63,172 nt of DNA from Siccirubricoccus soli (GTDB lineage: Bacteria; Pseudomonadota; Alphaproteobacteria; Acetobacterales; Acetobacteraceae). The position numbers and the translations under genes were made by a program. Shown here one piece after another: positions 62,168-63,172 of this stretch (the first letter of the stretch is position 1; the number at the start of each line of letters is the position of its first letter). The notes below the pieces were generated by a model. It did no database searches. It was not told where the DNA came from and was given only the letters and a program-made list of their open reading frames with translations. The stretch spans positions 1-63,172 of the forward strand of contig NZ_JAMZIK010000099.1 of the NCBI RefSeq assembly GCF_024178315.1. Direction: 5' to 3'.

Positions 62168-63172
62168 TTACGGGGAGGCCCGCAGCTCCGCCTGCAGCCG
62201 CTCGGCCTCGCCGCGTTCCGGGAAGGCCGGAACCTGGTCCAGCAGCAGGGTGAGGATGCGCTGCGCCTCCGCCTTGTCCCCCGCCGCCCGCAGCGCGAAG
62301 GCCAGGCGGTACACCCCGCCTGCATCCTGCGCCGCGCCGCGCCGGCTGACGGAGACCGCGGCGCGCAGCAGCGGCACCGCCCGCTGCGCCTCGCCCAGCC
62401 GCACCAGCACCCAGCCCAGCGTGTCGGCGGTCTCCGGCGTCGGCAGCAGGAAATAGGCGCGCTCCGCCAGCTCCCGCGCCTGGGCGATCGCCTCCGGGCT
62501 GTCTTGCTGGGAGAGCAGCCAGGCCAGGTTGTTCATCGCCACGCTGTTGGTCGGCGCCCGCTGCAGCACGGCGTTCAGCCGGTGCGCCGCCAGCTCCGTC
62601 CGCCCCGCCTGGATGTCGAGCTGGGCGAGCAGGTTCAGCACCTCCACCTCGCCCGGCTCGCGCTGCAGCCAATTGGTCAGCACCGCCTCGGCATCCAGCG
62701 GCCGGCCGGCGGCCATCCAGGCCCCGGCGGTGCGCAGCGCCAGCGCGGCGGAAGGCGCGGCGGCCAGCAGCGCGGCATAGGCCTGCGCCGCCTCGGCCGG
62801 GCGGCGCAGGCTCAGCAGCAGCTCCGGCTTCAGCAGCCGGGAATTGGGCTGCATTGCCGGCTCCCGCCCCAGGCGGTCGGCCAGCGCCAGCGCCGCCTCG
62901 GCGCCGCGGGTCTCGTTCACCAGCCCCAGCAGCGCCTGCTGCAGCAGCGGCTCCTGCGGCTGGCTACGCAGCCCCTCCTGCAGCAGCGCCTCGGCGCCCT
63001 GGGCGTCGCCGCCGCGGGCCAGCAGCGCCGCAAGCTGCCGCCGGGCCGGGGCGTTGTTCGCCTCCTCGGCCAGGGCGGCGCGGGCCGCCGCCTCGGCCTC
63101 CGGCCATTTCTCCGCCGCCGCATAGGCCTGGGAGCGGGCCAGCGGCAGGGCGACGCCGCGGCCGGGGGCGCG
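62168..63172 (-). CDS. TPR-repeat protein, N-terminus outside window
   Basis: The C-terminal 334 residues of a tetratricopeptide protein; the frame is open to the right edge. At least seven TPR-like helix pairs are visible, with the usual small residues, for example PAEAAQAYAALLAAAPSAAL and GRTELAAHRLNAVLQRAPTN. The block NSVAMNNLAWLLSQQDSPEA, then ADTLGWVLVRLGEAQRAVPL, resembles the end of PrsT-type TPR proteins of PEP-CTERM/exopolysaccharide systems. That assignment is tentative because the N-terminus, where a lipoprotein signal would lie, is missing. Confidence 0.85.
   Translation of the reverse strand, partial: RAPGRGVALPLARSQAYAAAEKWPEAEAAARAALAEEANNAPARRQLAALLARGGDAQGAEALLQEGLRSQPQEPLLQQALLGLVNETRGAEAALALADRLGREPAMQPNSRLLKPELLLSLRRPAEAAQAYAALLAAAPSAALALRTAGAWMAAGRPLDAEAVLTNWLQREPGEVEVLNLLAQLDIQAGRTELAAHRLNAVLQRAPTNSVAMNNLAWLLSQQDSPEAIAQARELAERAYFLLPTPETADTLGWVLVRLGEAQRAVPLLRAAVSVSRRGAAQDAGGVYRLAFALRAAGDKAEAQRILTLLLDQVPAFPERGEAERLQAELRASP

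Overview
This is a very GC-rich alphaproteobacterial chromosome segment. It is most likely from the Acetobacteraceae, perhaps Roseomonas or a close relative; that placement is inference. It rests on base composition, an aa3 oxidase operon of alphaproteobacterial type, an rpsA-sppA-ihfB-lapA-pyrF-trpF-trpB-trpA backbone, a SAM-II-type riboswitch before metZ, and several orphan Bug-family receptors. I see no tRNA, rRNA, CRISPR array, transposase or phage gene.

Layout. 1-10.6 kb: two orphan Bug receptors, an LDH2-family dehydrogenase with a coupled unknown gene, a DUF2786 protein beside an HExxH protein, a ketopantoate reductase homologue, a cytochrome c, HtpX, an SDHAF4-type assembly factor and a Crp/Fnr regulator. 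10.6-21 kb: a large acyl-CoA dehydrogenase, an AI-2E-type permease, a PhzF protein, ferredoxin FdxA, a CarD regulator with a roughly 310-residue Lys/Ala/Pro tail, an MFS permease, an FAD monooxygenase and a DUF938 protein. 21-29.7 kb: the aa3 oxidase operon read leftward (ctaC, ctaD, ctaB, a 43-residue membrane protein, ctaG, ctaE, DUF983, SURF1, M32 carboxypeptidase). 29.8-43 kb: an ArsR repressor divergent from mntH, a lytic transglycosylase, PmtA, transporters, UspA, an FAD-linked oxidase with an amidinotransferase-fold partner, metZ under a riboswitch, LysE and ApaG. 43-49.7 kb: a sulfur-transfer operon (iscR, two cysteine desulfurases, 2Fe-2S ferredoxin, tenA, mnmA) with a divergent hydrolase. 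49.7-63.2 kb: a third Bug receptor with PxpA/YcsF, then the rpsA-to-trpA backbone, which has been interrupted twice. A BrnT/BrnA toxin-antitoxin pair lies between rpsA and sppA. Two Rnk-like genes and a frameshifted trpF fragment lie between trpF and trpB.

How parts work together. ctaC/D/E encode the oxidase core, ctaB makes heme O, ctaG delivers copper, and SURF1 aids heme a insertion. iscR, the desulfurases, ferredoxin and mnmA link iron-sulfur sensing, sulfur mobilisation and tRNA thiolation. The ArsR/MntH pair looks like metal-controlled uptake.

The most unusual feature is the intergenic DNA. At least five families of small structured repeats recur (called A-E here). Families A, B and C sit against stop codons and often fill the gap between convergent genes. 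Different copies keep stem-loop geometry while changing stem sequence, so structure rather than sequence appears conserved. They look like mobile or amplified 3'-end/terminator modules.
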